A DNA stretch of 64,000 nt. Source: Bartonella grahamii subsp. shimonis (GTDB taxonomy: Bacteria; Pseudomonadota; Alphaproteobacteria; Rhizobiales; Rhizobiaceae). Shown here piece after piece: positions 38,072-48,356 of this stretch. How positions within the stretch are numbered: the stretch's first letter is position 1; each line of letters starts with the position of its first letter. The position numbers were made by a program, and so were the translations under genes. Where the stretch lies: NCBI RefSeq assembly GCF_036327415.1, contig NZ_CP123961.1, positions 1,488,001 to 1,552,000 on the forward strand. The letters are read 5' to 3'. The notes under the pieces are model-generated. The model was not told the DNA's origin, searched no databases, and saw nothing but the letters and a program-made list of their open reading frames with translations.

Positions 38072-38500
38072 ATGATTGATAATATCTATAATGATAAAAT
38101 ACTTAAATATGCTGCACATATAGGTAAAATTGGGCGTCTTAATAATCCTGATGCAACATCAAGAAAACATGCACACCTTTGTGGTTCGACAATCACTGTA
38201 GATTTAAAAGTGGAAAATGGTATCATTACGGATTTTGCCCATGAAATATACGCATGTGTGCTAGGGCAAGCTTCAGCTTCACTTTTAGCATCTCATATCA
38301 TCGGACAAACAACACAAGATCTTAAAATATTGCGTGAAGTTATCTATAAAATGCTAACGCAAAATGGTCCTTCTCCTCAAGCTCCATTTGAGAATTTTTC
38401 TTGCTTACAGCCCATTAAAGACTATAAAGTGCGCCATGCAGCAACACTACTACCCTTTGATGCAACGATAGACTGCATTCAAAAAATTGAAGAAAAATAA
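38072..38500 (+). CDS. IscU/NifU N-terminal-like iron-sulfur scaffold protein
   Basis: A 142-residue protein with the NifU-N fold. Its three cysteines fall where the IscU scaffold ligands sit: Cys37 in LCGSTITVDLKV, Cys62 in YACVLGQASASLLA and Cys111 in FSCLQPIKDYKVRHAATLLP. The usual glycine pairs of true IscU are altered (LCGS for ACGD, ACVLG for GCGSA), so it may be a paralogue rather than the main scaffold. In rhizobia such a gene commonly sits between folE and yidD, as here. yidD starts right after its stop. Confidence 0.85.
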   Translation: MIDNIYNDKILKYAAHIGKIGRLNNPDATSRKHAHLCGSTITVDLKVENGIITDFAHEIYACVLGQASASLLASHIIGQTTQDLKILREVIYKMLTQNGPSPQAPFENFSCLQPIKDYKVRHAATLLPFDATIDCIQKIEEK

Positions 38501-38851
38501 ATGTTCAAATCACAATCTCGACAAAAAAAATTGACTCGAAATTACACAGGCACTTGGCAAAAAACACCCGGACGATTATTAGGTATTTTCTTAATACGTT
38601 TCTATCAAGTAACACTTTCGAGTCTTATAGGCAATCAATGTCGCCATACTCCGACTTGTTCAGAATATACATATGAAGCGATTGCACGCCATGGGCTTTG
38701 GGCTGGTGCATGGATGGGACTCTTTCGTATCATGCGTTGTGGTCCCTTTGGAACAGATGGCTTTGATCCAGTACCTATTTCTCTTGGAAATTCTTGCTGT
38801 TTTTATAAACCTTGGCGTTACTGGAAAATTTCTGACAAACACAACAAATAA
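38501..38851 (+). CDS. yidD: Membrane protein insertion efficiency factor YidD
   Basis: A 116-residue small protein with the YidD core: LIRFYQVTLSSLIGNQCRHTPTCSEYTYEAIARHG and GLFRIMRCGPFGTDGFDPVP. The conserved cysteines (QCRHTPTC, RCGPF) are all present. It assists YidC and the Sec translocon, and is peripheral to the inner membrane. It begins directly after the stop of the IscU-like gene, so the two are translationally coupled. thrS follows about 110 bases later. Confidence 0.94.
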   Translation: MFKSQSRQKKLTRNYTGTWQKTPGRLLGIFLIRFYQVTLSSLIGNQCRHTPTCSEYTYEAIARHGLWAGAWMGLFRIMRCGPFGTDGFDPVPISLGNSCCFYKPWRYWKISDKHNK

Positions 38852-38963
38852 TCCTTTTCTTTTTTCGTATGTATTGATAAAAAAATCAGTCTATAAGCTT
38901 TTTACTCAATTTTCACGAAACCATCCGCAATCGTTAGCGGAATTGGATTAAAAGGGTGTTTTT

Positions 38964-40940
38964 ATGTCTTGCTCTATTTCTCTTTTTTTTCCCGATGGTT
39001 CAAAACGTAATTACCCCGCCGAAATGACAGGCTTGGAATTAGCAGAATCCATTTCTAAATCACTCGCAAAAAAAGCAGTCGCCTATAGTCTTGATGGTAT
39101 CACGCGAGACTTATCGGATCCATTGGGACAATCTGGTCAAGTAGAGATTATTACCCGAGAAGATTCACGCGCTCTTGAGCTCATAAGGCATGATTGCGCC
39201 CATGTTCTTGCTGAAGCAGTGCAAGAACTCTTTCCTGAAACGCAAGTAACAATAGGTCCTGTCATTGAGAATGGATTCTATTATGATTTTGCACGCCAAC
39301 AACCTTTTACATTAGATGATCTCACCGTCATTGAAAAGAAAATGCGTGAAATTATCCAACGCAATAAACCTTTTAGAAAAGAAATTTGGTCTCGTGAAAA
39401 AGCGAGAAAAATTTTTTCTGAGAAAAAGGAATTTTACAAAGTTGAACTTATTGATAGCATCCCTGAAAATCAAGATTTAAAAATTTATTATCAAGGAAAA
39501 TGGTTTGATCTTTGCCGCGGACCGCACATGCAATCTACAGGGCAAATTGGGAATGCTTTTAAATTAATGAAAGTCGCAGGAGCTTATTGGCGCGGCGATG
39601 CCAATAATCCAATGCTCACGAGGATTTATGGAACAGCATTTACAAATGAAAATGACTTAAAAGCCTACCTCCATATGCTAGAAGAAGCTGAAAAACGTGA
39701 TCATCGCCGCTTGGGACGTGAAATGGACTTATTTCATTTTCAAGAAGAAGGGCCAGGAATGATTTTTTGGCACAAAAAAGGTTGGAAAATGTTCCAAAAT
39801 TTGATCAACTATATGCGTAGACGCCTTGATGATCATCAATATGCTGAAGTTAATGCGCCACAAGTTCTAGATAGGTCACTCTGGGAAATATCTGGCCATT
39901 GGGGGTGGTATAAGGAAAATATGTTCAAAGTAACTCCAGCAGCAGAAGTTTCAAATCATGGGAATATTTATGCCCTAAAACCAATGAATTGCCCTGGTCA
40001 TGTGCAAATTTTTAAACATGGTTTAAAATCTTATCGTGATTTGCCTATTAGACTTGCTGAATTTGGACTTGTTCATCGTTATGAGCCTTCAGGCTCTTTA
40101 CATGGTCTTATGCGTGTGCGTGGTTTTACGCAAGATGATGCGCATATTTTTTGTACTGATGAACAATTAGCCGATGAATGTCTCAGTATTAATGATCTTA
40201 TTTTATCAACTTATGCTGATTTTGGTTTTAAAGAAATTAGTCTTAAACTTTCAACACGTCCAGAAAAACGAGTTGGATCTGATTCATTATGGGATCATGC
40301 AGAAAGTATCATGGAATCTGTCCTTAAAACGATTGAAACAAAATTTGCAGGACAAATCAAAACAAGTATTCTTCCAGGTGAGGGAGCATTTTATGGTCCA
40401 AAATTTGAATATACATTAAAGGATGCTATTGGCCGTGAATGGCAATGTGGAACAACACAAATAGATTTTAATCTTCCTGAACGTTTTGGTGCATTCTATA
40501 TTGATAAAGATTCAGAAAAACGTCAACCTGTTATGATCCACCGTGCTATTTTTGGATCAATGGAGCGTTTTCTTGGTATATTAATCGAAAATTTTGCTGG
40601 ACATATGCCACTTTGGCTTGCTCCTGAACAAGTTGTTGTTGCAACAATTACATCCGAAGCAAATGAATATGCCCAAAAAATAACGGCAAAACTTAAAGCT
40701 ATTGGGCTTTCCGCAACAATAGATCTCCGCAATGAAAAAATTAATTATAAAATACGAGAACATTCTTTACAAAAAGTCCCCGTAATTTTAGTATGCGGCA
40801 AACGTGAAGCTGAAACAAACAGCGTAAATATGCGCCGCTTAGGAAGTACAAATCAAACTCTTTTATCTATAGAAGATGCGATTAAGCAACTCTCAAATGA
40901 GGTAACACCTCCAGATTTACAGCGTTTAATAAAGGCATAA
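38964..40940 (+). CDS. thrS: Threonyl-tRNA synthetase
   Basis: A 658-residue class II synthetase of normal length with N-terminal TGS domain ([20 protein letters not shown]), editing domain with [11 protein letters not shown] and the conserved [19 protein letters not shown], catalytic core ([53 protein letters not shown]) and anticodon-binding domain ([13 protein letters not shown]). It charges tRNA-Thr, one copy of which is encoded 4 kb upstream. Shine-Dalgarno AAGGGTG precedes the ATG. Confidence 0.97.
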   Translation: MSCSISLFFPDGSKRNYPAEMTGLELAESISKSLAKKAVAYSLDGITRDLSDPLGQSGQVEIITREDSRALELIRHDCAHVLAEAVQELFPETQVTIGPVIENGFYYDFARQQPFTLDDLTVIEKKMREIIQRNKPFRKEIWSREKARKIFSEKKEFYKVELIDSIPENQDLKIYYQGKWFDLCRGPHMQSTGQIGNAFKLMKVAGAYWRGDANNPMLTRIYGTAFTNENDLKAYLHMLEEAEKRDHRRLGREMDLFHFQEEGPGMIFWHKKGWKMFQNLINYMRRRLDDHQYAEVNAPQVLDRSLWEISGHWGWYKENMFKVTPAAEVSNHGNIYALKPMNCPGHVQIFKHGLKSYRDLPIRLAEFGLVHRYEPSGSLHGLMRVRGFTQDDAHIFCTDEQLADECLSINDLILSTYADFGFKEISLKLSTRPEKRVGSDSLWDHAESIMESVLKTIETKFAGQIKTSILPGEGAFYGPKFEYTLKDAIGREWQCGTTQIDFNLPERFGAFYIDKDSEKRQPVMIHRAIFGSMERFLGILIENFAGHMPLWLAPEQVVVATITSEANEYAQKITAKLKAIGLSATIDLRNEKINYKIREHSLQKVPVILVCGKREAETNSVNMRRLGSTNQTLLSIEDAIKQLSNEVTPPDLQRLIKA

Positions 40941-41578
40941 CATCGTAAAAGATGGTAAGACATTGATTTTTTACTATTTTTTTACTATAAAGCATCAATT
41001 TTGTATAAGATCAAACGATTTGATCGAATAGAGTTTTTCGGTTTCATACATAATTACCGATCATCAGTAAAAATCACGTAATTACTCTCTACAAGGTGGA
41101 TTGGTAAAAAAGTTGAATGTTAAGCTATGAGCCGTTTAAATGCGAAAATCATAGACAATTGAGTATTAATAATAACATTAAGTCTTTTACCTTTATAATA
41201 AAAAGATGGTGCTATGCTCATGGATAGTTACGATAATTATAGCAACATCAAGCAAGAAGACTGAAAACAAGATTATCTTTATTAATAAAAAATATGTGAA
41301 ATTAGCTGAACAATAATATGTCTTATTTGTAAGACAAGTCCTTATAAAAAGGCAGTGTATTGATTTATAATGATAATATATCGTTATTCATATTAAATAA
41401 GGTTTCTCGAATATCATAGAATTCTTATTTAAAATATGTTTATGTTAAATCTATCAAAATCATTTTCTTGTACGAGACAAGCGGAATAAGTGTGTGGATA
41501 AAAATTATTGAAGAAGGACTTTAAAAATACCCACAATGAACCGACTCAAGTGCTAAGAATTGTTGTAATCATTGAGGG
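40941..41578. other. AT-rich spacer after thrS
   Basis: No gene is visible in these 638 bases. The clearest feature is a 7-bp hairpin TGTCTTA/TAAGACA with a TTTG loop at 41319-41336, without a U-run. The region leads into an integrase remnant and may be further decayed island DNA. Confidence 0.4.
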
Positions 41579-41787
41579 CAGGCAAACTATAATGCTGATG
41601 CCGACTTTCTCTTACATAAGTGTAAAAATAGTGGTATTCAACGGGTTTGCCATTGTATCATTCACGAGGCATCATGGTAAAATAAGCTCAAGGAGCCTTA
41701 AGAAACATCTCTTTAAAACAAGCACATGAATTGGTAACCAATGACATTCTACATCCCGCAATCTACACTGATGAGATATTGCCTTAA
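41579..41787 (+). pseudogene. Remnant of a phage/island integrase (tyrosine recombinase N-terminus)
   Basis: In one frame (41579-41680) the sequence reads QANYNADADFLLHKCKNSG and then IQRVCHCIIHEASW-stop; after a frameshift (41686-41787) it reads AQGALRNISLKQAHELVTND. Placed together this follows the N-terminal DUF4102-type arm-binding domain of island integrases: KYNDGAGLWLHK, then GGAQW-x-R-Y-x-x-HGRRREMGLG, then LR-x-(I/V)SLKQARELAT. The catalytic domain is absent. It is a decayed fragment, not a working gene. The family call is from memory of the pattern. Confidence 0.6.
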
Positions 41788-42068
41788 CTTTTAAAAGCTA
41801 AATCAAAGAAAAATGGCAAAACTCAGCGTTTACTCTTTCTCTTCTTCATATTTTCCAAATTAAAAACTTTTATAAAAAACCGTTAAATCTACATATATAG
41901 GGTACATTACTCCTTGTTGAACATATAGATCTCTGGGCACATCTATAAAACATCTAAATATCTACGAAACACATTGGCGGACTAGATGTTAGATATTGAT
42001 TTGTAAAAAAATTTAAAACATATATTTTGCTAAAAAAGAAACACATATAAAATATAAAAATATTATTG
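41788..42068. other. Spacer between integrase remnant and merR-type gene
   Basis: About 280 AT-rich bases. A separated 7-base inverted repeat (ACATCTA near 41950 and TAGATGT near 41985) is the only visible structure. I see no coding signal. Confidence 0.3.
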
Positions 42069-42572
42069 TTATCGTGCTCTATCAAGAACACGCTTACATT
42101 CAATGAGTTCAAACAGGATTTCTTGCAACAATGCTTTATCGGTTTTATCTTTGTAAAGATTCACAGAACCAACAGATGTTTCTCCCTCACTCCTCATGAA
42201 ACTCAAAAGGCCAAAAGAAGATTTCTTAGACTTATTGCTAGCATTTTCAGAAGTTTGTTCTGCGTGTTTCTTCTCTATGACCACATTCATAGCATCAAGA
42301 TCACCATTACCCAATGCAGTCACAAAAGCAACACCATTTTCTTTCAAAAGGCGTTGCACACCTTTTATCGTATAACCCTGATCATATAATAACTGCTTGA
42401 TACCATTGAGCAAATCAACATCGACCGGACGATAATAGCGCCTTCCTCCCCCACGTTTCATTGGTTTAATCTGCCTAAAACGTGTTTCCCAGAATCTTAA
42501 AACATGCTGCGGAAGCTCCAGTAACTCGGCTACTTCGCTAATTGTGCGAAAAGCATCAGAGCTCTTATCCAT
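42069..42572 (-). CDS. MerR family transcriptional regulator
   Basis: A 167-residue regulator with an N-terminal MerR winged helix (residues about 8-78: [23 protein letters not shown] and [21 protein letters not shown], then [12 protein letters not shown]). The C-terminal half is polar without metal-binding cysteines, so it does not look like a metal sensor. This gene follows ihfA in most alphaproteobacteria, as it does here. Target and ligand are unknown. Confidence 0.92.
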   Translation of the reverse strand: MDKSSDAFRTISEVAELLELPQHVLRFWETRFRQIKPMKRGGGRRYYRPVDVDLLNGIKQLLYDQGYTIKGVQRLLKENGVAFVTALGNGDLDAMNVVIEKKHAEQTSENASNKSKKSSFGLLSFMRSEGETSVGSVNLYKDKTDKALLQEILFELIECKRVLDRAR

Positions 42573-42757
42573 TTTGCAAAACCTTATTTAAAACAAAATA
42601 AATTACTTTACAATGACTCATTCTGTCTCAATTTCTCAACAAGATTAGTCAAAAATAAGACCATCATTGACGACTTACTCAACAGTCTTTTTCTAAAAAA
42701 CAAAGACCTCTATTTTATCATTTTTTTAACAAATACCAAATATACTATGGCATTTAT

Positions 42758-43075
42758 TTATAACTTTTTCTGTCTTGCACGATGCGAATCTAAAATTCTC
42801 TGTTTAAGAACATTGGCAGCCTTAAACGTCACAACACGTCGCGGCGGAATAGGTGCTTCAACACCTGTTTTTGGATTGCGCCCAACACGCTCATTTTTAC
42901 TGCGAACCTGAAAAGTTGCAAAAGAAGATAACTTAACCGCTTCACCTCTTACAAGTGAGTTGCAAATCTCATCCAAAACCAATTCGACTAAAGCTGCTGA
43001 TTCAGTATGTGACAAGCCCACTCTTTTACAAACTACGCTCGCTAAATCTGCACGCGTTACTGTCTTACTTGTCAT
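42758..43075 (-). CDS. ihfA: Integration host factor subunit alpha
   Basis: A 105-residue DNA-bending protein of the HU/IHF family: [18 protein letters not shown] at the start, [28 protein letters not shown] with the signature, and the DNA-intercalating arm [15 protein letters not shown]. It forms a heterodimer with IhfB. The ATG at 43075 has AGGTGG upstream; the frame is open three codons earlier from a GTG. It sits between fabH and the MerR gene. Confidence 0.95.
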   Translation of the reverse strand: MTSKTVTRADLASVVCKRVGLSHTESAALVELVLDEICNSLVRGEAVKLSSFATFQVRSKNERVGRNPKTGVEAPIPPRRVVTFKAANVLKQRILDSHRARQKKL

Positions 43076-43152
43076 TATAACCACCTATTAAAATATTAAA
43101 AATTACAAAATGACTTATACGTTTTCTTCAAATATGGTCAAGTAGCCATAAT

Positions 43153-44127
43153 TTACCAACGAATAAGAATTGCTCCCCATGTAAATCCACCTCCCATGGC
43201 TTCTAACATGATAAGATCTCCTTCTTTTATTTTTCCATCGCAAACAGCTGTTGTTAAAGCCAATGGAACTGATGCCGCAGACGTATTACCATGTTGATCA
43301 ACGGTAATCACAACTTTATCTGGTGAAATTCCCAGTTTTTTAGCAGATGCTTCAATAATGCGCTTATTAGCCTGATGAGGTACAAACCAATCTAGTTGTG
43401 AAGAATCCATACCTGCAGCTGCGAAACAATCATCAACCACATCCGTTATCATACCGACAGCATATTTAAAGACTTCTCGTCCTTCCATACGCAAATGGCC
43501 TGTCGTTTGTGTTGTTGAAGGTCCACCATCAACATATAGCTTATCTATATAAGCACCATTAGAGCGCAGTTTCGCAGACAATATACCACGTTCAAAAGCA
43601 ACACTCTCCTCAATTTCTTGTGCTTCCAAAATAGCAGCACCCGCACCATCACCAAACAAAACACATGTTGTACGATCTTCCCAATCTAAAATTCGAGAAA
43701 ATGTATCAGATCCAATAACTAAAATTCTTTTAGCTGCTCCACACCGTAAATAAGAATCTCCTGTCGTTAAAGCAAAAATAAAACCAGAGCAAACAGCTTG
43801 AATATCAAAAGCAAATCCATGGCTCATTCCCAAAGCACTCTGAATTTCAACAGCAGAAGCAGGAAAAGTTCGATTTGGGGTGGATGTTGCTAAAATAATA
43901 CAATCAATGTCTTTTGTTGTTAAACCAGCATTTGTAAGTGCTGCTTGCGCAGCCTCAACTCCTAAAGAAACAGTTGTTTCATTTTCACTGGCAATATAAC
44001 GTTGGCGTATTCCTGTACGCTGAATAATCCATGAATCTGACGTTTCAACAAACTTTGCAATCTCATCATTTGATAAACTTCTTTTCGGCAAAGCACTTCC
44101 TACACCACGTATAATTGACCGAATCAT
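43153..44127 (-). CDS. fabH: 3-oxoacyl-ACP synthase III
   Basis: A 324-residue thiolase-fold condensing enzyme that starts fatty-acid synthesis from acetyl-CoA and malonyl-ACP. The Cys-His-Asn triad is in place: Cys113 (QAVCSGF), His251 ([10 protein letters not shown]) and Asn281 (DQHGNTSAA). Length and motifs are normal. It follows plsX by about 50 bases and precedes ihfA, the conserved order in this group. Confidence 0.96.
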   Translation of the reverse strand: MIRSIIRGVGSALPKRSLSNDEIAKFVETSDSWIIQRTGIRQRYIASENETTVSLGVEAAQAALTNAGLTTKDIDCIILATSTPNRTFPASAVEIQSALGMSHGFAFDIQAVCSGFIFALTTGDSYLRCGAAKRILVIGSDTFSRILDWEDRTTCVLFGDGAGAAILEAQEIEESVAFERGILSAKLRSNGAYIDKLYVDGGPSTTQTTGHLRMEGREVFKYAVGMITDVVDDCFAAAGMDSSQLDWFVPHQANKRIIEASAKKLGISPDKVVITVDQHGNTSAASVPLALTTAVCDGKIKEGDLIMLEAMGGGFTWGAILIRW

Positions 44128-44176
44128 TCAGCTCTTACCTTTTCTTCAAATTTTTCATTTCTATTATAAGAGCTTA

Positions 44177-45262
44177 TCATAAGGGCTCCCCATTCATCAC
44201 CGCTTCATCTTCTTGATTAAAAAGCGTTTCTTTATTCTCATGAAATCGCCGTAAATCAGCCGTTATTTTTTGTAAAAGTCCATTATTAACCATTTCATAA
44301 CCAACGCGGATAGCAGAAGCAAAACCATTAGCATTAGCACTGCCATGACTTTTTATAACAACACCATTCAAACCTAAAAGCACTCCCCCATTCACCCTAT
44401 CGGGATCCATTTTATGTTTCAGTATACGAAAAGCACCCCGTGATAAAAAATAACCAAGAGATGTTAAAAAAGAACTGCGCAGTGCAGTGTTTAAAATCTC
44501 TCCTATCTGTCGTGCGGTTCCTTCTGCGGTTTTTAAAGCAATATTACCAGAAAACCCCTCTGTCACAACAACATCGACTGTTCCTTTTCCAATATCATTG
44601 CCCTCAACAAATCCTTTATATTCCAATCCTTCTAATTGCACTTCACGCAATATCATTCCTGCTTTTTTTATTTCATAAAGTCCTTTAACCTCTTCCACCC
44701 CCACATTTAAAAGCCCAACACTTGGTCTTTCAGTGTGATATAAAGCTCGAAACATACCCGCTCCCATAACCGCCAAATCAACTAACTGACTAGCAGATGC
44801 ACCAATTGTTGCTCCAATATCTAAAACGACACTCTCACTGCGAAGTGTTGGCCAGATACCTGCAATACCAGGACGTTCAGCCTCTGCTAGCATTTTCAAA
44901 CAAAAATAAGACATGGCCATAAGTGCACCCGTATTACCAGCAGAAATGCAAGTATCAGCTTCACCATTTTTTACCGCTTCAATAGCGTACCACATTGATG
45001 ATTTGCCACGTCCATTACGAAGTGCTTGGCTTGGCTTTTCATCCATACGTGTATAATTTTCTGTAGGACAAAAACACGATACAGAATCCAAACAAGGATA
45101 TTTTTTTAAAACCGGACGAACAACCTCCTCTATTCCATAAAACAGAAAATAAATATTTGGTAAATATTTTTGTACAATTGCTGCTCCTGCAATAGCTGCT
45201 TCTGGACCGTAATCACCGCCCATGACATCCACAGAAATTCTAATCACGCTTGCATATCCCAC
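44177..45262 (-). CDS. plsX: Phosphate acyltransferase PlsX
   Basis: A 361-residue enzyme making acyl-phosphate from acyl-ACP, substrate for PlsY encoded earlier in the window. It shows [71 protein letters not shown] and [18 protein letters not shown]. The start is not certain: a GTG at 45262 and a GTG five codons later (before [10 protein letters not shown]) are both possible. It is followed by fabH and ihfA. Confidence 0.95.
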   Translation of the reverse strand: MGYASVIRISVDVMGGDYGPEAAIAGAAIVQKYLPNIYFLFYGIEEVVRPVLKKYPCLDSVSCFCPTENYTRMDEKPSQALRNGRGKSSMWYAIEAVKNGEADTCISAGNTGALMAMSYFCLKMLAEAERPGIAGIWPTLRSESVVLDIGATIGASASQLVDLAVMGAGMFRALYHTERPSVGLLNVGVEEVKGLYEIKKAGMILREVQLEGLEYKGFVEGNDIGKGTVDVVVTEGFSGNIALKTAEGTARQIGEILNTALRSSFLTSLGYFLSRGAFRILKHKMDPDRVNGGVLLGLNGVVIKSHGSANANGFASAIRVGYEMVNNGLLQKITADLRRFHENKETLFNQEDEAVMNGEPL

Positions 45263-45393
45263 ATCTTTTCATTTACATCTTTAAACACATATTATGATTT
45301 TTGGCTTCTGAACACTCACAAAGCACATCTTGCAAAAATCACTCCGCAAAAAATACCTTTTAGCATACAAAAGATATTTTTATGTTTTTACAA

Positions 45394-45951
45394 TCAGTTC
45401 CAATTTTTTAAAACAGAAAATGGCGAAAATTTTTGCTCTGCTTCTTCTAAATTTTCAACCATATTCATCTTTATCCCCTCTTTACGTGGATAATGATTAA
45501 TAGACAACTCAAAAAACTCCTCCATGATTGCACCAATATCAATTTTATCGTCATAAAACACTTCAGGAGTATCAAAGCCCTCCGCATCTAAAAACAACTC
45601 TCCTGTATCCTCTGATATTTTGGGCTTCATCAAATTTGAATCTTCAGGAACAAAAACAACCTCAATATTTTCACAAAGGATATTTTCTAATGGTTCTAAT
45701 GTAACAACACATAACTGTAGTATACGCGCTTGCAACAGACCTTTTATACGCACTCCACGTTTTTTCCACGGGAAAATATGGAATTTTCCCTCACAAGATT
45801 TTACTTCAATTAAATCATGGTTCTGAGCTAAATGTGTACATTCTTTTTTGTTTGCACAAAGATGAACCCTTATACCTTTAGCAGGTAGAGAACGTACAGA
45901 CACTGGATAAACCAAAGCAAATGTCATTTGAGGAACATTTTGAACATTCAT
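45394..45951 (-). CDS. yceD: DUF177 (YceD) family protein
   Basis: A 185-residue protein. The diagnostic DUF177 parts are the CVVTLEPL motif at about residue 82 (usually C-V-V-T-L-E-P) and the later GELFLDAEGFDTPEVFYDDKIDIGAIMEEFFELSINHYPRK. The family takes part in 23S rRNA maturation in some bacteria and is often linked to rpmF and plsX; rpmF is not adjacent here. I choose the ATG at 45951 because GGGAG lies eight bases upstream; the frame is open nine codons earlier. Confidence 0.88.
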   Translation of the reverse strand: MNVQNVPQMTFALVYPVSVRSLPAKGIRVHLCANKKECTHLAQNHDLIEVKSCEGKFHIFPWKKRGVRIKGLLQARILQLCVVTLEPLENILCENIEVVFVPEDSNLMKPKISEDTGELFLDAEGFDTPEVFYDDKIDIGAIMEEFFELSINHYPRKEGIKMNMVENLEEAEQKFSPFSVLKNWN

Positions 45952-46162
45952 TGACAACTCCCAAACATAAAAACGCAAAAAGCACTGTGTTTTTATTTAT
46001 CTCAAGTATTCATGCATTTTTTTCTTTTCTAAAGAAATTCTATATGGCATAATTTGCTTTATAACAGGGAAGCTCAGTGTAAGCTACGGTAGATTAAGCT
46101 AAAATTAGAAAAAACTTGAGGTTGCCTTCTTGTCCTACATCTCAGTAAAAAAGGAGATATCA

Positions 46163-46651
46163 TTGTTTCAAATGCCTCACATAATAGCCTTAATCAAACG
46201 TGAACTATTGATTGGTCTATCAATAGCAAGCATAGGAATGCTTGCTGGCTGTAATCTTCTTGATTCTTCAGGCTCGAGCCAAATTTATAGAGAGGGCTAT
46301 GTTCTTGATAAAAATGCTCTAAGTTCCATTTCTATTGGCTCAAGTCAAGAGCAAGTTCTTTTAACTTTAGGGACACCTTCATTAAAAACAAAATATGATA
46401 ATGAAGTTTTTTATTACATTTCACAGACCCGCTATCGTGGAATGCAGTTTATGAAAACAAAGATTATTGATCGCAAAGTTTTAGCCATTTACTTCAATAA
46501 AAATAATCAGGTTGCAAAAGTTGCTAATTACGGATTACAAGACGGTCAAGTATTTGATTTTATTACACAAACAACACCAACTGTAACAAAAGAACATCCT
46601 TTCTTAATTCAAATTATAAAAGGTCCTGCGAATTTGCCACCCCATAACTAA
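46163..46651 (+). CDS. bamE: Outer membrane assembly lipoprotein BamE/OmlA
   Basis: A 162-residue lipoprotein with signal peptide and lipobox LAGC (Cys30). The SmpA/OmlA domain shows GYVLDKNALSSISIGSSQEQVLLTLGTPSLKT and FYYISQTRYRGMQF. It belongs to the BamABCDE machinery that folds outer-membrane beta-barrels. I read the start as TTG at 46163, since AAGGAG lies six bases before it; an ATG three codons later is the alternative. It is divergent from the YceD gene, the usual arrangement, and is followed by a 16-bp hairpin. Confidence 0.9.
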   Translation: MFQMPHIIALIKRELLIGLSIASIGMLAGCNLLDSSGSSQIYREGYVLDKNALSSISIGSSQEQVLLTLGTPSLKTKYDNEVFYYISQTRYRGMQFMKTKIIDRKVLAIYFNKNNQVAKVANYGLQDGQVFDFITQTTPTVTKEHPFLIQIIKGPANLPPHN

Positions 46652-46677
46652 ATCATATAGTCTGTATACTGTTTTAA

Positions 46678-46712
46678 TATTATTAGGTCTGATAATATCA
46701 GACCTAATAATA
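46678..46712. terminator. Bidirectional hairpin between bamE and nusB
   Basis: A perfect 16-bp stem (46678-46693 with 46697-46712, three-base loop) lies between the convergent bamE and nusB genes. The arms end in AT-rich sequence but neither side has a long U-run. A shared terminator is the most likely role. Confidence 0.65.
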
Positions 46713-46728
46713 GGGGAATTTATAGCTC

Positions 46729-47199
46729 TTAGAGGCGAACTTTTTTTGCCATACTGTCGAGAACTGCATTAACAAGTTTTGGCTCATCACCTTCAAAAAA
46801 CGCCTTTGCTATGTCGACATATTCATTCATGACAACCGCAACAGGAACATCTTTACGGTTGATCAACTCCCATAAACCTGCTCGTAAAATTGCTCTCAAT
46901 ATAGAATCAAGACGTGAAAGAGACCACTCTGCAGAAAGCTGTTGATGAAGCAGAGGATCAAGTTGCTTTTGATCTTTTACAACACCCGTTATGATAGCCA
47001 AAAACCATTGAAAATCAGCTTCAAGATATTGGTTTCCGTCAATATCTTTTCCCAAACGATAAGCCTCATACTCAACTGCCGTTTCCATCACTCCCGAACC
47101 CACAATATCCATTTGATAGAGTGCCTGAACTGCAGCGAGTCTTGCTGCTCCACGTTTATTGGCTGAACGCGGAAAATGTCTGCTTTTTATATCAGCCAT
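46729..47199 (-). CDS. nusB: Transcription antitermination protein NusB
   Basis: A 156-residue all-helical NusB protein: [20 protein letters not shown], a middle segment [21 protein letters not shown] and [23 protein letters not shown] near the end are all typical. It binds boxA RNA with NusE in rRNA antitermination. It is the last gene of the glyA-nrdR-ribD-ribE-ribH-nusB group, two bases after ribH. Confidence 0.95.
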   Translation of the reverse strand: MADIKSRHFPRSANKRGAARLAAVQALYQMDIVGSGVMETAVEYEAYRLGKDIDGNQYLEADFQWFLAIITGVVKDQKQLDPLLHQQLSAEWSLSRLDSILRAILRAGLWELINRKDVPVAVVMNEYVDIAKAFFEGDEPKLVNAVLDSMAKKVRL

Positions 47200-47201
47200 A
47201 T

Positions 47202-47657
47202 TTAACGATTATCTCCAAATCTCTTTTTTAGAGCGATCATACATAAAGTAGCTTCAGCCGCAAAACCACCTTTATTTTTGTCATCTAGTTTTGCACGCAC
47301 CCATGCTTGTTCTTCGTTTTCAACAGTCAAAATACCATTTCCAATAGCCAAGTGCTGATGAACAGTTAAATCCATCAATGCACGACAAGAATTATTAGCA
47401 ACAATTTCAAAGTGATATGTTTCACCCCGAATAACACAACCAAGAGCAACATAACCATCATAAGATATCTTATTTTGTTCAGCAAAAGCTATTGCACTTG
47501 GTATTTCTAACGCTCCAGGAACTGTTACAACATCATAACTTGCCTCAGCTTTTTGCAAAGTATTCACTGCACCTCTCAAAAGCGCATCAGAAATCCCCTC
47601 ATAAAAACGTGCTTCAACAATCAATACGTGAGGCTTTTTACGTATCTCTTTCATCAT
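47202..47657 (-). CDS. ribH: 6,7-dimethyl-8-ribityllumazine synthase
   Basis: A 151-residue lumazine synthase: [56 protein letters not shown] with the catalytic His region, [10 protein letters not shown], and the C-terminal [16 protein letters not shown]. The frame is open about 23 codons further upstream through a hydrophobic stretch, but the ATG at 47657 matches the family start and has GGAA nine bases upstream. Middle of the riboflavin operon. Confidence 0.94.
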   Translation of the reverse strand: MMKEIRKKPHVLIVEARFYEGISDALLRGAVNTLQKAEASYDVVTVPGALEIPSAIAFAEQNKISYDGYVALGCVIRGETYHFEIVANNSCRALMDLTVHQHLAIGNGILTVENEEQAWVRAKLDDKNKGGFAAEATLCMIALKKRFGDNR

Positions 47658-47738
47658 AAGGAAATTCCACAAAAAACGAATCAAAAGAATCAAGGTTATA
47701 AAGCATAAAATTCTGAAAACAATCAATAGAGTTTTGGC

Positions 47739-48356
47739 TTATTCATCTTCTCTTTTTAAAGTTAAAAGTTTTGCTGCATAACGAGCAAGTTGATCAATTT
47801 CCAAATTGACCTGATCTCCAATTTTAGCTTGTCCCCACGTTGTCATTTCGAGTGTATGGCGAATAATAAGAACATCAAAAATACAATCCTCAACACCATT
47901 AACAGTCAAAGATGTCCCATTAAGTGCAATAGATCCTTTATTGACAATGAACGGCATAAATTGTCTTGAAGCTTTCAAATAAAAACGAATTGCATTCCCT
48001 TCATTTTTTTGATCAATGATTTCAGCCAATCCATCAATATGACCAGAAACCAAATGTCCTCCCATTTCATCACCCAATCGAAGCGAACGTTCCAAATTAA
48101 CAAAAGTTCCTTTTATCCATTGTACAAGATTCGTTAAACGTAATGTTTCTTCCCACGCCTCGACAACAAACCAATTGGAATCTTCTTGTTTTAATCCCCG
48201 CTCTACAATTGTCAGACAAATTCCTGAACAAGCAATTGATGCGCCAATTGCTAGGCTTTCTATAGCATAGCGTGTAGAAATCTTTAAACGCATCCCCTGC
48301 TTTAAAGGTTGAACGTCTTCAACACAACCAATATCCGTTATAATTCCTGTGAACAT
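47739..48356 (-). CDS. ribE: Riboflavin synthase alpha subunit
   Basis: A 205-residue enzyme made of two lumazine-binding repeats. It begins [15 protein letters not shown] and holds SIACSGICLTIVE in repeat one; repeat two has GHLVSGHIDGLAEI and SIALNGTSLTVNGVED. It turns two lumazines into riboflavin. Its first bases overlap the end of ribD by 19 nucleotides, so translation is probably coupled. Confidence 0.95.
   Translation of the reverse strand: MFTGIITDIGCVEDVQPLKQGMRLKISTRYAIESLAIGASIACSGICLTIVERGLKQEDSNWFVVEAWEETLRLTNLVQWIKGTFVNLERSLRLGDEMGGHLVSGHIDGLAEIIDQKNEGNAIRFYLKASRQFMPFIVNKGSIALNGTSLTVNGVEDCIFDVLIIRHTLEMTTWGQAKIGDQVNLEIDQLARYAAKLLTLKREDE

Noticed and set aside
41319..41336. 7-bp hairpin after thrS as its terminator
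   Set aside because: It lies about 380 bases past the stop and has no U-run.
41508..41729. 73-codon frame starting MKKDFKNTHNEP
   Set aside because: It runs in a third frame across the integrase fossil, whose similarity lies in the other two frames; no ribosome binding site.
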